A DNA stretch of 64,000 nt from Dentipellis sp. KUC8613 (GCA_002286715.1 NSJX01000003.1:1042680-1106679); one strand, 5' to 3'; positions 10,909 through 21,968 are shown, numbered from the stretch's first letter. A program made the numbers and translations. Notes: generated from the letters alone by a model not told the origin.

Positions 10909-12785
10909 TTATGAGGATGCAGGTCCTCGCCGCCGGGTCCTCCGCCTCTCCGAACGCGAGTTCCGCGTGGCCGTCACCATATCCGGCGAAAGCGAGCCCC
11001 TCTCTAATGCAGCAGCGATGACCTCCGCAGGCAAATCAATTTGTACGCCGTCCGAGTAGGCAAATGCGTCTAGGGGCGAGTACGCAGGTGGTTCCCGTCG
11101 GGACAGGGCGGGCGCATCGCTCCTCAGCGTGTCGTCGTTCCCGCTGGCATCGGTGGCATGCGCAGAAGAGAAGTTCGAGAGCGCCTGCAAATGAATATCG
11201 CGTTGATTAGGCGTCGGCGGGTTGCCTGGCGTGCGCGGAGAGTCAGGCAGAGGAAGATGCTGCACCTGCACTGGAGCCAGTTCGGAATCTGGTCGTCCAT
11301 CGTGAGTAGAGCTGCTCTGACGCCGTGGCTGAGGAATGAAGGGGTTCGCACCTGCCCCTCGGCTAGGGGATAGTGACCGTGCGGCTGCCTGAGAGGCGGT
11401 TTCGTGAGAGTCGGTGCCGTCCGTAACGGAACGTGGATTAGGAGGGGACGCGGGAATGTGAATGTTGGGTGGGGTGTGGAAGGGGAGGTCTGTGGGAGAG
11501 ATGTAGCCGCGCGAAGAGGAAGGTCCAGGACTGCCGCCTTCGACTTCCTCGTTTATCGGCGTGATGGGCGGGGGAGGCGTCGAAGGCGGCGGCGGAGAAT
11601 TTCCCGTACCAGTGCGCAAAGGCGATGGCTCGACTGGAGTAGTCGACGGGGTGTTCCTTGGCCGACGACTTCGATGCAGGCGCCTGCCGTTCGGATTGTG
11701 GGAGGAATCGACGCTGCCAGGCACCACACCTCCGCCTGCCTCGAGCAAGATACTCCCACGTTCGCTTCCATACGCTGGCGGTGGTGCCAAAGTTCCAATG
11801 CTAGGGGCAAGACCCCATTTCTTCACGTTAGCTTCGATGAATACGAAGCCAGCCTGGCCCAAATTGACGTGCAAGCTGCAAGGCCCGTCCGCTCCAATGG
11901 TGGGGAACAGATTCCAATTGTTGAGGCCTATGAATGCATCCTCCATCTTCCGCCCATTGCGGGTGAAGAATACAGTGCCGCTGCGCGGACGATAGCCGAC
12001 ACCAAGCACGTCGCCTTCCTTGAGCCCTCCGCCATATGTCGACGCCGTAAAAGGATAGTTGTAGGACTTGTCGCCGTTGGAATTGTATGCGACAGAGTAC
12101 CGAGCCTGGCCAGGGAGGCGGAATGAGGGAAACGGTTTGGTCGCAAGGCCAACTGCAACGTTCGTGCTCTCGGGGAGATCGAACATCTTGACCTCCCAGT
12201 AGTATACCTCGTTCAGTTTAGGTAGGGGCAAATTTGACTGGACGGAAGTTGCGGAGGCAGGGTCCGGGAGGAATGTGAGCTCGGTGCGGGCGTGGACAAG
12301 CAAAGAGGAGATCATTTCGTAATCGGGGTCGAAAGACCATGCTGATACGCCCTTCTCCTGGATGGAAAGAAACTGAGAAAGTGTGATATCAGTGGGTAAC
12401 GAGTTGGGTGGGTATTGCAGTTGATATTCTGAAGGCAGGTGTGAGTAAGTGAACAGCACAGGGAGTAAACGGAAGTACCCTTTGCGCGAAGGTAAGAACG
12501 ACGGGTGTGTTCGTCGACAGACTCCAGCCAGCGAGACTCTACGCCGTCAAAGCCGCCCTCGCCCTCGATCAGCTCCTCCCTGCTCATGTCGACGGGTCCA
12601 TCGCCATCGCGAAGGGCGATGCCGCGTCGTCTGCGGAGGAGGATGACACATACTAGGAAGAGGAGGAGGAGGAAGAGAAAGGTGGAGAGAACGATGAGGA
12701 GTGGAAGAAGGACGAGGAGGGCATCGCGGGGGTTGTCCCTTGCGGGAGGGTCGTCGAGGAAGGGGTCGGAGACGTCGGGGGCCAT
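10909..12785 (-). CDS. SSH4: Ssh4/Ear1-type SPRY adaptor for Rsp5 ubiquitin ligase
   Basis: Endosome/vacuole membrane adaptor that recruits the HECT ligase Rsp5 to cargo. Exons 12785-12479 and 12428-10909, 608 residues. The start MAPDVSDPFLDDPPARDNP precedes one strong membrane helix (about residues 22-46, very Leu-rich) and a basic RRRR stop. A SPRY domain follows (about 150-310: YYWEVKMFDLPESTNVAVGL, GDVLGVGYRPRSGTVFFTRN, ADGPCSLHVNLGQAGFVF). The long Ser/Pro tail contains two PPxY motifs, PPAY in LAPPPAYG and in REPPAYSP, the WW-domain ligands expected for an Rsp5 partner. Domain order equals yeast Ssh4/Ear1; the exact orthologue is not resolved. Starts 155 bp from and divergent to SNF4. 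Confidence 0.85.
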
Positions 12786-12940
12786 GCAGGTGAGAGAGAG
12801 TTGGCGGCGAGCGCTCCAGCCTCGGCGCCGCACCGCTGACGCCAAGCACGGCCAAACACGCCCCGCCGTGCGTCCGAGTCGGCCGCCGCCGTCCGCGCCG
12901 CGCTTGCAAGTCCTCGGATGGCATTGGCCCCTTCCTCGCC
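12786..12940. promoter_or_regulatory. Divergent promoter SSH4-like / SNF4
   Basis: 155 bp between the two start codons, GC-rich (for example gccgccgccgtccgcgccgc), with no visible TATA element. Position implies a bidirectional promoter. Confidence 0.5.
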
Positions 12941-14450
12941 ATGAATGCCACACTCTCCCCCGCACGCTCTCCCCAGGTCCGCCGCAAGGCCTCTACTCGT
13001 CGGCCTCGCGCTGGCTCCCATCTCCCGCCCCTCCAGACTCAGGAGACTCACGACGCCGCCCTCGCCGCCATCCGCGCCTTCCTTCGCGGCCGCACCTCCT
13101 ACGACGCCTTCCCCGTCAGCTTTCGTCTCATCGTCCTCGACTCCCAGCTTGAGGTCAAGAAGGCACTCCAGTGCCTCCTCACCAATGGTGCGTTATCTCA
13201 CTTCGTGATCGGGCCATCCTTACCCCGCATTCCAGGCGTTGTCTCTGCCCCGCTATGGAACAGCGACAAGTCCCAGTTCGCAGGGATGTTCACCGTCTCC
13301 GACATCATCCATCTCATACAGTACTATTACCACACGTCGTCCTACGACAATGCTGCCGCCGACGTCGAGACCTTCCGCCTCGAGTCTCTCAGAGGTAAGC
13401 CGATGTCTAACCCTTGGACCACGTTGTCCCCCCTGACCTGGACAATATTAAAGACATAGAGAAGAGTCTCGGCGTGGCAACCCCTCCTCTCTTGCGCGAA
13501 CACCCCTGCGCCTCTCTGTACGATGCTGCGAAACTCCTCATCCAAACACACGCCCGTCGATTGCCTCTGCTAGACAACGATACTGAGACCGGCCACGAAG
13601 TCATCGTGTCCGTCTTGACACAATACCGACTCCTCAAGTTCATCTCCATCAATGTGGGAACCGTGTATTTTTTTTTCTATTTTGAAACTACAGCTCACCA
13701 GACACTTCAGTGCCCCAAAGAGATCCAACTCTTGCACCTTCCCCTCCGCAAGCTCGGCATTGGCACGTATGTCAGTCCTCTCCCGGGATCCACGGACGAG
13801 CCGCCGGCCAATCACAATCCATTCCATCCAATAGCCACCGCGACAATGACGACGACCGTATTTGACGTCGTCCACATGTTCTCCGAACGTGGCATATCAG
13901 CTGTCCCTATCATAGATGAGGATGGCGTCGTGGTTAATCTGTACGAGACCGTGGATGTCATTGTAAGTGACTTTTGTTCACCGCAGGATTTATTTGACCC
14001 ACCGTTACTTCCCAGACCCTTGTGCGGCTGGGAGCTTACCAATCGCTCGACCTCACAATATCAGAGGCCCTCAACCAGCGTTCGCCGGATTTCCCAGGCG
14101 TTGTCGTATGTACGGCAGGCGATTCTCTTGCCACGCTGATGCAGCTGATCAAGAAACGCCGAGTCCACCGGCTTGTCGTTGTCGAAGGTGATGTACGTAT
14201 AATGCTCTCTCCAATTCGTCGGACACGATACTGAACAACCCTTCAGGAGGAAGAAAGGAAAGGTGGAAAGAAGGGCCGATTACTCGGCATCATTACCCTT
14301 TCCGATGTGCTGCGTTACATGATTGGCGTGGCGGCAAAGAAACCCGCAGAACCAGCCGAAGAGCAGCAGCAGCAGCAGCAGCAGCCATCGGCAAATGGCT
14401 CCACCACGTCAGTACCAGACCTGGAGTCTGAACCGGCCGCAGAAGCATGA
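12941..14450 (+). CDS. SNF4: AMPK/SNF1 gamma subunit, CBS-domain protein
   Basis: Nucleotide-sensing gamma subunit of the SNF1/AMPK energy-sensing kinase. Exons 12941-13187, 13236-13394, 13454-13653, 13711-13962, 14016-14192 and 14247-14450, 412 residues. Four CBS modules can be followed: IRAFLRGRTSYDAFPVSFRL with FAGMFTVSDIIHLIQYYY; SLYDAAKLLIQTHARRLPLL; TTVFDVVHMFSERGISAVPI; and LATLMQLIKKRRVHRLVVVE ending in GIITLSDVLRYMIG. These match the Snf4 order. The tail carries about seven glutamines encoded by a CAG run, then an acidic end. The fungal protein has a short basic N-terminal extension before the first CBS domain. Divergent to the Ssh4-like gene. Confidence 0.92.
14358..14384 (+). repeat. 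CAG microsatellite coding polyglutamine
   Basis: A run of about eight CAG triplets inside the last SNF4 exon encodes a Gln tract between PAEPAEE and PSANGS. Positions are approximate to within a few bases. Length variation between strains is likely for such a tract. Confidence 0.8.
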
Positions 14451-14684
14451 TAGGTGGGCTGGGCTCGCCTTGACTGGGCTCGGATGGAGAGATCTACAGT
14501 TGTCGCGGATCGGATGGTGTATCATAGTTGTACCCTTTGCTTGTTGTCGTTTGCTGCTGATGTTGTCCTATTATATATTTGCATCCAGAGTAATGATCAT
14601 GACCCGCATGCCACATACGCTCTATTTCCCCGTGGACCATATCCGGAAGCTGGGTCGTCTTTTCGGGAATGCTGGTGCGTCTTA

Positions 14685-14692
14685 GAATAAAA
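14685..14692 (+). promoter_or_regulatory. TATA-like element upstream of ankyrin gene
   Basis: AATAAAAG about 50 bp upstream of the ATG at 14741, followed by a pyrimidine-rich leader (ttcttttttctctcacc), the usual layout of fungal core promoters. Experimental start sites unknown. Confidence 0.35.
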
Positions 14693-14740
14693 GCCCGGCA
14701 TTCTTCGATTCTTTTTTCTCTCACCTTCGTTTCTGCCATC

Positions 14741-16644
14741 ATGTCGCTCCAGGGCTGCACTGTCGCCTTCGAAGTCGAAAAGCACTTGCTGTATCCAGAC
14801 TCGATCGCAGTCATTATGGCGGTTTTGCGCGGTCCAAAGAATCAGGAGATTGCTCATTTGCAAGGCTTCCTCATTGACAGGCGGATGGCGCGGGGGGGTT
14901 TCTTTGAACTGATGTTTTTCACGGGCAAGCGTCAAGAACAGTCCACTGTAGTCGCATACCGTCGCCTCTTTGACAAGTGGGGGAAGATCAGGCCATGGCT
15001 CGTCCGCAACGACTACTGGAAGGGCTTGGGCACCTGGGGAGAAGAGTTGAACCAAGGCAAGCTGCTCTATGTCGGCGAGGTCACCCTGACACAGGTTCGG
15101 GCTAGCCACGTTTTCCACTTGTTCATGTACTCACACAGAGTCTCCATAAGTGTCAAGAAAGTAGGATTCCAGGATCTTATTTACTTGAAGCGCTTCTGGG
15201 GTCGCCATATTTGGGCCCAAAAGACTTCGCCTTCACACTTCTTGATCCCAATAGATACGATCTATTCGAACAGGTGATGTTCCCGACATCGTATCATCAA
15301 CAAATCAAGTACTCACTATCTGACGCCTGTCGTCAGCATCATTTTAGGCGCGTTGGGTTCGCCAATGTTCTCGCCTACTCAAAGGATCCACTGCATCGCT
15401 CGCGCCGACTTCGCATCGAAGATGATGTGGTCCCGGCTGCCTATGTCCCCCATCCTACCTGTGGTCTATCCACGGCCGAACATCGCAAGCTTGATTTAGT
15501 TGGCCGTCATCATCATCGTTCTGGAGCTCATCCCCTCCATGCTGTATTGGAAGCAGCACCAGACTACACCGACGAAAAACTTGACAAGACAATTCGGGCT
15601 TTGTGCATTTCTCGGCCCTCGCTTCTTCACGAACAGGACGATACCGGCCTCACGCCGATACATCTAGCTGCTCTTTTGAAGGTCACTCAAGGGGTTCGCA
15701 CTTTACTCTTACTGGGCGGCACGGTAGATCTCAACAGGCGCGACAACTCCGAAGGCTATACTGTGTTGGAGAAGTGCTCTTCCGAAATGCTCAAAATTAG
15801 AGAATGTCTGGAGATTTTCGATGAATACACAGGAAATGAAGAAACGTATCTGAGAATCATCTGGCTAGTCAAGCAAGCTTTGAACTGGCCTGGCCTCACG
15901 GAGTCCGAAGATGCTTATATTGCCGCCAGACGATGGGGTTGTACTTGCGGACAATGTGCAGATGGATGGTACAGTAAGAGAATGCGGTGGACATTACTAT
16001 GTGAGTATATTCCGCCTTTGCGATTTTCCGGCAACTGAATCCTTTCGATAGCCGAATCCTCACTGATGGAGGCAGGAATGCCTATGGTTCCTGCTTCCTT
16101 TTTCGATGACCAGGGTTTTCTTCCTCTCGAAAAAGCTGTCATCGATGTCACACTCAATCATCTGCCATTCAAGCTTCGTATCCGACTTTCAAAGGCTTTC
16201 TACCAAGGATACCGGGCTTGCCTTCAAGCGATATCTGGTTTTCTCCGCGAGAACTCCGACGACGCCATCCCTACTTGCGCTGCCGTTATCACTGGTATCC
16301 AGGAAGGCAGATTTCTCGGACGGCAGCAAGCGCAAGCGGCTGTCTACTTTTTATCGAACGGCGGCCGAATGGAACATGCAATGGAGTGTCTCATATGGCA
16401 CGCGATACAGCTGAGGACCAACGTTTTTGATCGCGTGCCCCACGCCATGCCCGGGTCGTCCTGCAAGAACGATGTTGATTTCGAGCTGGTTCGACAGATG
16501 ATGTGCCCCGGCTTTCAGCCAAGGCTATGGGGACCATACACAGAGAAATGCGACTTCATGCTGCAGATAGGTGAGCAACGCCATCCTCCTCACCCGCTGT
16601 ACATTGACCTGTGTGTGTCAGATGAACCTTGCGTAATGATCTAA
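14741..16644 (+). CDS. Ankyrin-repeat protein with C-x-C-x2-C motif
   Basis: Predicted 564-residue protein from exons 14741-15094, 15139-15273, 15337-16000, 16052-16570 and 16622-16644. A segment near residues 270-320 (TGLTPIHLAALLKVTQGVRT, then LLLLGGTVDLNRRDNSEGYT) is a pair of degenerate ankyrin repeats. About residue 385 is WGCTCGQCADGWYSKRMRW, a Cys-rich motif I recall from a large family of Agaricomycete ankyrin proteins. The N-terminal 120 residues and C-terminal helices have no recognised domain. The last intron (51 nt) is in frame and open, so retaining it only adds 17 residues. Function unknown; no MYND or kinase domain seen. Confidence 0.75.
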
Positions 16645-17296
16645 ACGAAGTCAGATAAAACCCGCGCGCACCATTAGATCGGGGCTCGTCAAGATGTACG
16701 ATTAGGACGGTGATTGGTCCGTGTATGGAGAAGAACGACTTTGTATCGGTGACAGGTGAATATTGCCCTTCCATAGAGGGTTCCTCATGTTGACCGGCCC
16801 GTAACGTATCAGACGAACCTAGCAAAATGTTCAAAGTAGTAGAAGTCCGACGATGCATCATGCGTGCACCACTTGTAGACGGGATTACGCCCTTGCAGAC
16901 GTAGAATGAGACCGAGACATGCCAATATAAGATGCTGACGTTTGAGAAAAGGGCAAGGTGGTTATCAAGATTTTAAGTAGACAGCGTCGGCAGCCCGAAT
17001 GTCTTCGCAATGCAGACGTAGAGCGCTTGCAGTGTGCGGGAAATGCCTTTGTGAAACCTGCATTTGTTCACCATAAAGGCTGTAAGTAGACTGGTGAGGA
17101 GCTAGGAAGAGACAGACGGCAGGCAAACGAAAACGCGTGATTGCCGTAATTGTGCTGACTGTCGCGTATCAGATGAGTCGAGCGACGAGCCGAGAAGGAA
17201 AGTGTGGAAGAGGATGTGGAATGCCCAAGTCGTGTGCTAGTAGCGTGATATGTACCTACATAAGTCGAGAGCTGTACGCGCCTCCCTCAAGAAACC
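16645..17296. other. Intergenic, 652 bp
   Basis: Downstream flank of the ankyrin gene and presumed promoter of the PX-SNARE gene. No convincing frame or repeat seen. Confidence 0.5.
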
Positions 17297-18382
17297 ATGA
17301 CGGCCATCCAAGCGGTGTATGTGCGCGGGCACGAAGAGCGACCCGAGCCCAAGCCGCACACCGTCTTCAGGATCGAAATCCAGGCTCACGTCCGCTCCTG
17401 GCAAATCTGGCGCCGCTACTCCGAATTCGCCGACCTCCACACCGAACTCTCCAAGTCCGCAGGCGCACCACCCCCCGCACCCCTCCCGCCCAAACATGCC
17501 TTCGCCATGCTCCGCTCCCGCAACAACGAGGCCCTCCTCGAAGAGCGGCGCCTCGGCCTCGAGGCCTATCTGCGCGCCATCGTCAGCGCCCGCGAGGACG
17601 TCTGGCGCGAGGCGTTCGCGTTCCGCGACTTCCTCGGCATCCCCGTAGGCAAGCAGCCCGGCGGCGGCGAGCTCGGCGGCCCCGCGCAATTCACATCCTC
17701 GTCCTGGCTCGACGAGCACATGGACCTCCTCGCGCGCGTGCGCGACGTCCGCGCAGACATCAACCGGCGCGATGCGCTCTCGGACCGCGGCGACGTCGGC
17801 GGGTCGCACACGGCGAACGTGCAGGCGCAGAAGAAGCTCGCCGCAGCGCTCGGGCGCGCGGGCGCGCTTGCGAAGGGGCTGCAGGAGCTGGGCATGAGCG
17901 GGATGAGCGAGGGCGAGCTGCAGCGCCGCGCGGACATGGTCTCGCGACTGCAGGACGAGTGCGAGAAGCTCGGGAAGATGGTCACCGTCGCGCGCCAGAC
18001 ATCGCGCGGGCTGGGCAGCAGCGCCGAACGGAATCCTGCCTCGGAGTCGGACCGCGCAGCGCTGTTGGGGGATTCGTCTGGCAGGGCGTGGAACAAGCCC
18101 GTTGCGCGTGTATTTGGTGCGCCCGCGCCGCCAGCGGAGACAGACCAGACACGCCCGTTGGACGACGTGGGTGTCTTCCAGCTGCAGCAGACGCAGATGG
18201 AGGAGCAGGACGCGACCCTCTCGCAGCTTTCTGCAATATTGCAGCGACAGAAGCAGCTGGGTGTGGCAATTGGGAGCGAGATTGCACAGCAGAACGAATT
18301 GCTCGACGACCTCTCGGACAACGTGGATCGGGTCGGGGGGGAGCTCTCAGCGGCGAAGAAGCAGATGAACAGGCTAGGATGA
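17297..18382 (+). CDS. VAM7: PX-domain SNARE, Vam7-like
   Basis: Vacuolar Qc-type t-SNARE without its own membrane anchor, recruited to PI3P membranes by its PX domain and acting with HOPS in vacuole fusion. Intronless, 361 residues. The PX domain occupies about residues 3-118 (HTVFRIEIQAHVRSWQIWRR then YSEFADLHTEL; PPLPPKHA type proline loop; LEAYLRAIV; FRDFLGI). The C-terminal SNARE coil runs about 295-358, with AIGSEIAQQNELLDDLSDNV including the zero-layer Gln and ending KKQMNRLG with no transmembrane segment, as in Vam7 (about 316 residues in yeast). The large +1-frame ORF over the same region is a codon-bias shadow. Confidence 0.88.
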   Translation: MTAIQAVYVRGHEERPEPKPHTVFRIEIQAHVRSWQIWRRYSEFADLHTELSKSAGAPPPAPLPPKHAFAMLRSRNNEALLEERRLGLEAYLRAIVSAREDVWREAFAFRDFLGIPVGKQPGGGELGGPAQFTSSSWLDEHMDLLARVRDVRADINRRDALSDRGDVGGSHTANVQAQKKLAAALGRAGALAKGLQELGMSGMSEGELQRRADMVSRLQDECEKLGKMVTVARQTSRGLGSSAERNPASESDRAALLGDSSGRAWNKPVARVFGAPAPPAETDQTRPLDDVGVFQLQQTQMEEQDATLSQLSAILQRQKQLGVAIGSEIAQQNELLDDLSDNVDRVGGELSAAKKQMNRLG

Positions 18383-18509
18383 CCGTATCGCACTACTTTT
18401 TTTTTGTCATGGTCATGATATTTTCCAACAATATATGCTCTAGAATGGGGATCTTATGGTATTATGGTACGCGTGAATTAGTGTCGTGAATATCCGTCAT
18501 GCCTCTATG

Positions 18510-19711
18510 CTAGGGTTCCTCCTTCTTAACCAAAAACCGTCCAACGCCCTGAATACAGACAATGAGTTTCCGGGCCATGCGCATGCACGAAACAGTGCGT
18601 ACCTCGAAACAAGAAATCATAATTCCGCACGCAGGTGCGATCTTGGCTATTCGAGGGCCAAGGCCAGCATACAGCGCGCCCATACCCTCCGTGCGCACAA
18701 TCTGCTGGATGAGGGCCAGCGAGTGCGAGACTTTATCCGAGGCACCAGTCATGACCAGCGCTTGTCTTCGGGTCTTGAGCACGTCGAATGGAGATGTGAG
18801 CAATGCTGCGGATGTGCCACTGGTCGCGCCGCACACGAACGCGACCCATGCGCCGGTTCGCCCCCGCTTCGAGAACTCGCGCTTGAGGCCCTCGTAGCCT
18901 GCCCAATAGAGCCCGCTGAACGGCACGTCTCGCCAGAGTGTGGGGCCGAGCCCTCTCCAGAGATGGTGAATGCCGTGGTTGCGCGCAAGGCCGCGTATTG
19001 AAGTCAGGACGGAGCGGAGTGTATGTGGGTTGTCTTCGGATATTGGTGTTGATTGGAGGTTGGTGCGAATGAGTTCGAGGGGGGATGCAATAGAGACGAT
19101 GCAGGAGCGAGCGAGGATGCCTGCTGTTAGCGGCACGAGTGTGGGTGACGGAAGGAGTGGTGGTAGGAGTTCGCGGTTGAGGTAGTCGTATGTGAGCATA
19201 TGGCACGTCGCAGACGGTACACCAATGACACTGAGGGCCGAATTGTCAGACATTCTGCAACGTTGCACGCACAAGGGGGACTCACAGTGATGTGCCAGCG
19301 CCTTTCCAGAGCCCCCGGATCCCCTCCGCCCGTACGACATGCAGAACCGCATCAGAGAACCCATTGACGCGTTCTGTTCTCATCCTGCCGTGGTCCCACA
19401 CACAGACGACGTCGTGTGCGACCGTGCGTGCTGCGAGTGAGGACATGCTCCGCACGCTCAGACCTCGAACGCAAGCGACGTCGGTAGGTTGACAACATGT
19501 GTTGGGAGGCAACCTGGAGAGTAGCGGACCTTTTGTTGAAGAGGCTGGCCGTTGTGTCTGTAGCCGTGTTTTTACGACGTCGAACGGAGTCACTGGAGCC
19601 GAAATCGTTACACGGTGAGTAGCAACGAGCTTTATATCGTGACATACTGGTCAAGGCAGTCAGAGTAGAGCCAGTCGCAGCTGCGACGAGCTTTGCTTCA
19701 AACGGATCCAT
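18510..19711 (-). CDS. MTM1: Mitochondrial carrier family protein, Mtm1/SLC25A39-like
   Basis: Inner-membrane carrier; the Mtm1/SLC25A39-40 branch is linked to mitochondrial glutathione import, manganese/iron handling and SOD2 activation. Exons 19711-19648, 19592-19286, 19230-18603 and 18548-18510, 345 residues. Three carrier signatures are seen: TPFDVVKTRLQTQ, SPLELIRTNLQ and SPFDVLKTRRQ. A long insert after the first signature containing PPNTCCQPTD is typical of Mtm1/SLC25A39 rather than generic carriers. HLWRGLGPTLWRDVPFSGLY is also characteristic. The last exon codes only 12 residues (GVGRFLVKKEEP). Assignment to the Mtm1 branch is inference from the insert and segment spacing. Confidence 0.82.
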
Positions 19712-20040
19712 TGAAGCTGTTGTTTGGGCCGGCAGTGAGGGGGGAGAGGAAAGGAAGACACTGACTGAGGGGCGGGAACGGCAGCAAACACGGAAGGATG
19801 AGAAAAGCACTCGGCACAACTCCACGTCCTTATCAGATAACTTTCATCTACGTGGCTGACTAAGCCACTCCGGGCCGGCTTCCATCGAGTCACGATAAGA
19901 TCCAAAGTACTTTGAATTCATAGTCTGCATGGTCGACCCAGGTATTTATTCAAGCCACACTACTGCATCAGTCCGTACATGTTGTAACCTACAAAACAAG
20001 ATCATACAATTCACGTTTGCGCATTTTACCCTTGACGAAT
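19712..20040. other. Intergenic, 329 bp
   Basis: Promoter side of the carrier gene and 3' side of the Pil1 gene, both on the minus strand. No frame or clear motif seen. Confidence 0.5.
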
Positions 20041-21910
20041 TTAGAAATCCTGGTAAGGCGGCGGGGTGTCGCCGTCCTCAGGATGCGCGGGCGGCGGAGC
20101 ACCTGCGCCCGCGCCCGATGCCCCGCTCTGAAGCAATCTCTCCCTCTCCTCGCGTTCCAACCGCTTCTTCTCATCCTCGGCACTCTCATACGTCGGCGTA
20201 GCAGACGTCGCAGCCCCAGCCCCAGGGCTCGACGCCGCACCCTGCAGCAGCCGCTCCCGCTCCTCCCTCTCGAGACGCTTCTTCTCCTCTTCCGCGCTCT
20301 CGAAGTGTCCTGCGCCACCCTCGATTGCGGGCGGCGGTCGGGTCTCCTCAGCGATCGGTGTGGGCACAGAGTCCGGCGTGGCTTTGGTGCTGCCGTAGGC
20401 CGCAATTGCCGCCGGTGCATGAGGGGACTTGATATCATGGAGTGACCCGCTCGAAGGTCCAGGGCCATCCGCACCTGCAGACACGGGGACCCCCGTCTCA
20501 GCGACGGTAGGCGTTACGGAGGGCACTGTAGTGTCAGGCTTGGCAGGATCGGGGGAAACACCCAGCGGCGGGGAGCCCGAAGCAACGGGGATCGGCGCGG
20601 GAGCGTTGTTGAGCACGGCGGTGTTGATGGTAGGAGACGACGAGCTGGGGGCAGACGCAGGAGCCGGGCTCGGTGCCTTGTCCAAGGCGCGGACGGCAGC
20701 CTCAGGGCTCGCGGAGGCTCCCGATCCGGGGATTGGCACCACCGGGCGTGCGGGTGCAGTGCCTTGAGGAGCGGCATGGGCTGCCTGCGTAGGAGGCGGT
20801 GTCGAGGGAATCTTGCTCTGAGCCTCTGGCGTGCTAATCTTTGCGAGCTCGGTCGCGTGCGTCTCTCCAAAACTCTTGGTGTGCGAGCGGTCCAGGATGA
20901 CACCCGCAGGCGCGGTGAGTGTCGTCTGGCCAGGCTTCCAGTTGTCAAGGGCATGCTGCAGAGTCGCACGGATCGAGCCTGTCTGCTCGGCGGCAGTGTA
21001 TGCCTGAGGAGATGACGGCGGGATCGACGGGAGGACGTTCAGGATTGCCTCAGAGGCCTGTGAAATGAGCGCGAGCTTCTCGCCATACTATGGGATATGT
21101 CAGTCACGGATGGCCTGCACGCAAGCATGGGGCACAGACCTCACGGAACGCCTCGAATTTCAGCTGCTCGCTCTCGCGCAGCGCCTTCCTCTTGAAAATC
21201 TCATGCTCCTTCTCGGACGGCTCGTCATCGCGCTCCGCCTTGCGCAGCTGGTCCTTGAGCTCGGCAATGCGCTTCTCGTAACCCCTCTCCTGGTTATGCT
21301 CCAGCCGGACGATCTGGCTCTGGAGGTTAGCGCGGACGGTGCGACGCGCAGCAAGCGCGTTGTCGTTGTCACGCAGCGCCTTCAGGGGAGAGCGGGCGGC
21401 GTTCAGCTTGTGCGCCAAGCTGCTCGCGAGCGATCCCGAGATGAAATTGAGGAACGCGAGGCGGTCGGAGACTGGGTGGCGGGATCAGCATCGAATAAAG
21501 TGCGGCATACTGCGGATGCCCTCACCATCCCTGATGTCCGTAGCCTCGCCCTGGCCCCACGTATAGAGCTCCTTGCTTTGTGTCTGCAAATCGCGGTTGA
21601 CGCTGTCAAAGTCCAGGGCAACACCCTTCTCCACGGTGATCAGCTTCTGGATCGGCCCAGTGGTACTGCTTCGCACACGCGTCAGCAGCGCAACGATGGG
21701 TCGGACGGAGCGCACTCACGAATAGGTCTGCTGGAAGGATCGCAGTTGATACTGAAGTTGTTCAAGGGTATGGCTTTTGCCTGCAGAACCCTCGCCGGAT
21801 CCGGGGCTGGTCGGCCGGCCCGTCATGGACCCGGGGAGACGGGAAGCCAATGGGCTCTGGTTCAGGGCATTCTGGGCCTTGTCGGCGATGGAAGATAGGA
21901 AACCTGGCAT
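20041..21910 (-). CDS. PIL1: Eisosome core component Pil1/Lsp1
   Basis: BAR-domain protein that builds eisosomes under the plasma membrane. Exons 21910-21720, 21665-21526, 21471-21140 and 21087-20041, 569 residues. The Pil1 BAR domain spans about residues 40-260: TTGPIQKLITVEKGVALDFD, DRLAFLNFISGSLASSLAHK and EHEIFKRKALRESEQLKFEA. Yeast Pil1 is about 339 residues, so this protein carries a long C-terminal extension that is Ala/Pro/Ser-rich. The extension holds two near-identical 20-residue basic/acidic helices (ESAEEEKKRLEREERERLLQ and its D variant) and ends in PPPYQDF, a PPxY motif. A TATA element lies about 55 bp upstream. Confidence 0.9.
20128..20301 (-). repeat. Two-copy 60-bp coding repeat in PIL1 tail
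   Basis: Copies at 20301-20242 and 20187-20128 (minus strand) encode 20-residue segments differing at one position (Glu/Asp). They are separated by 54 nt coding an Ala/Gly/Ser/Pro linker. The codons differ in places, so the duplication is not very recent or is kept by selection on protein. Confidence 0.85.
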
Positions 21911-21962
21911 GGTGGGGGGAGGAGATGAAGAAAGGTAGACAAAGGCCTGCGGAAACGGGGCC

Positions 21963-21968
21963 TTTATA
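21963..21968 (-). promoter_or_regulatory. TATA box of PIL1
   Basis: TATAAA on the minus strand about 55 bp upstream of the ATG at 21910, followed by a short leader. Good match and spacing for a fungal core promoter. Confidence 0.55.

Noticed and set aside
17137..18489. 450-codon frame overlapping the Vam7-like gene
   Set aside because: Extremely Arg/Pro-rich out-of-frame reading of a GC-rich exon; the PX and SNARE motifs lie in the other frame.
20128..20301. CRISPR or tandem satellite
   Set aside because: Only two copies, inside a coding frame, and conserved at protein level; fungal nuclear genome.
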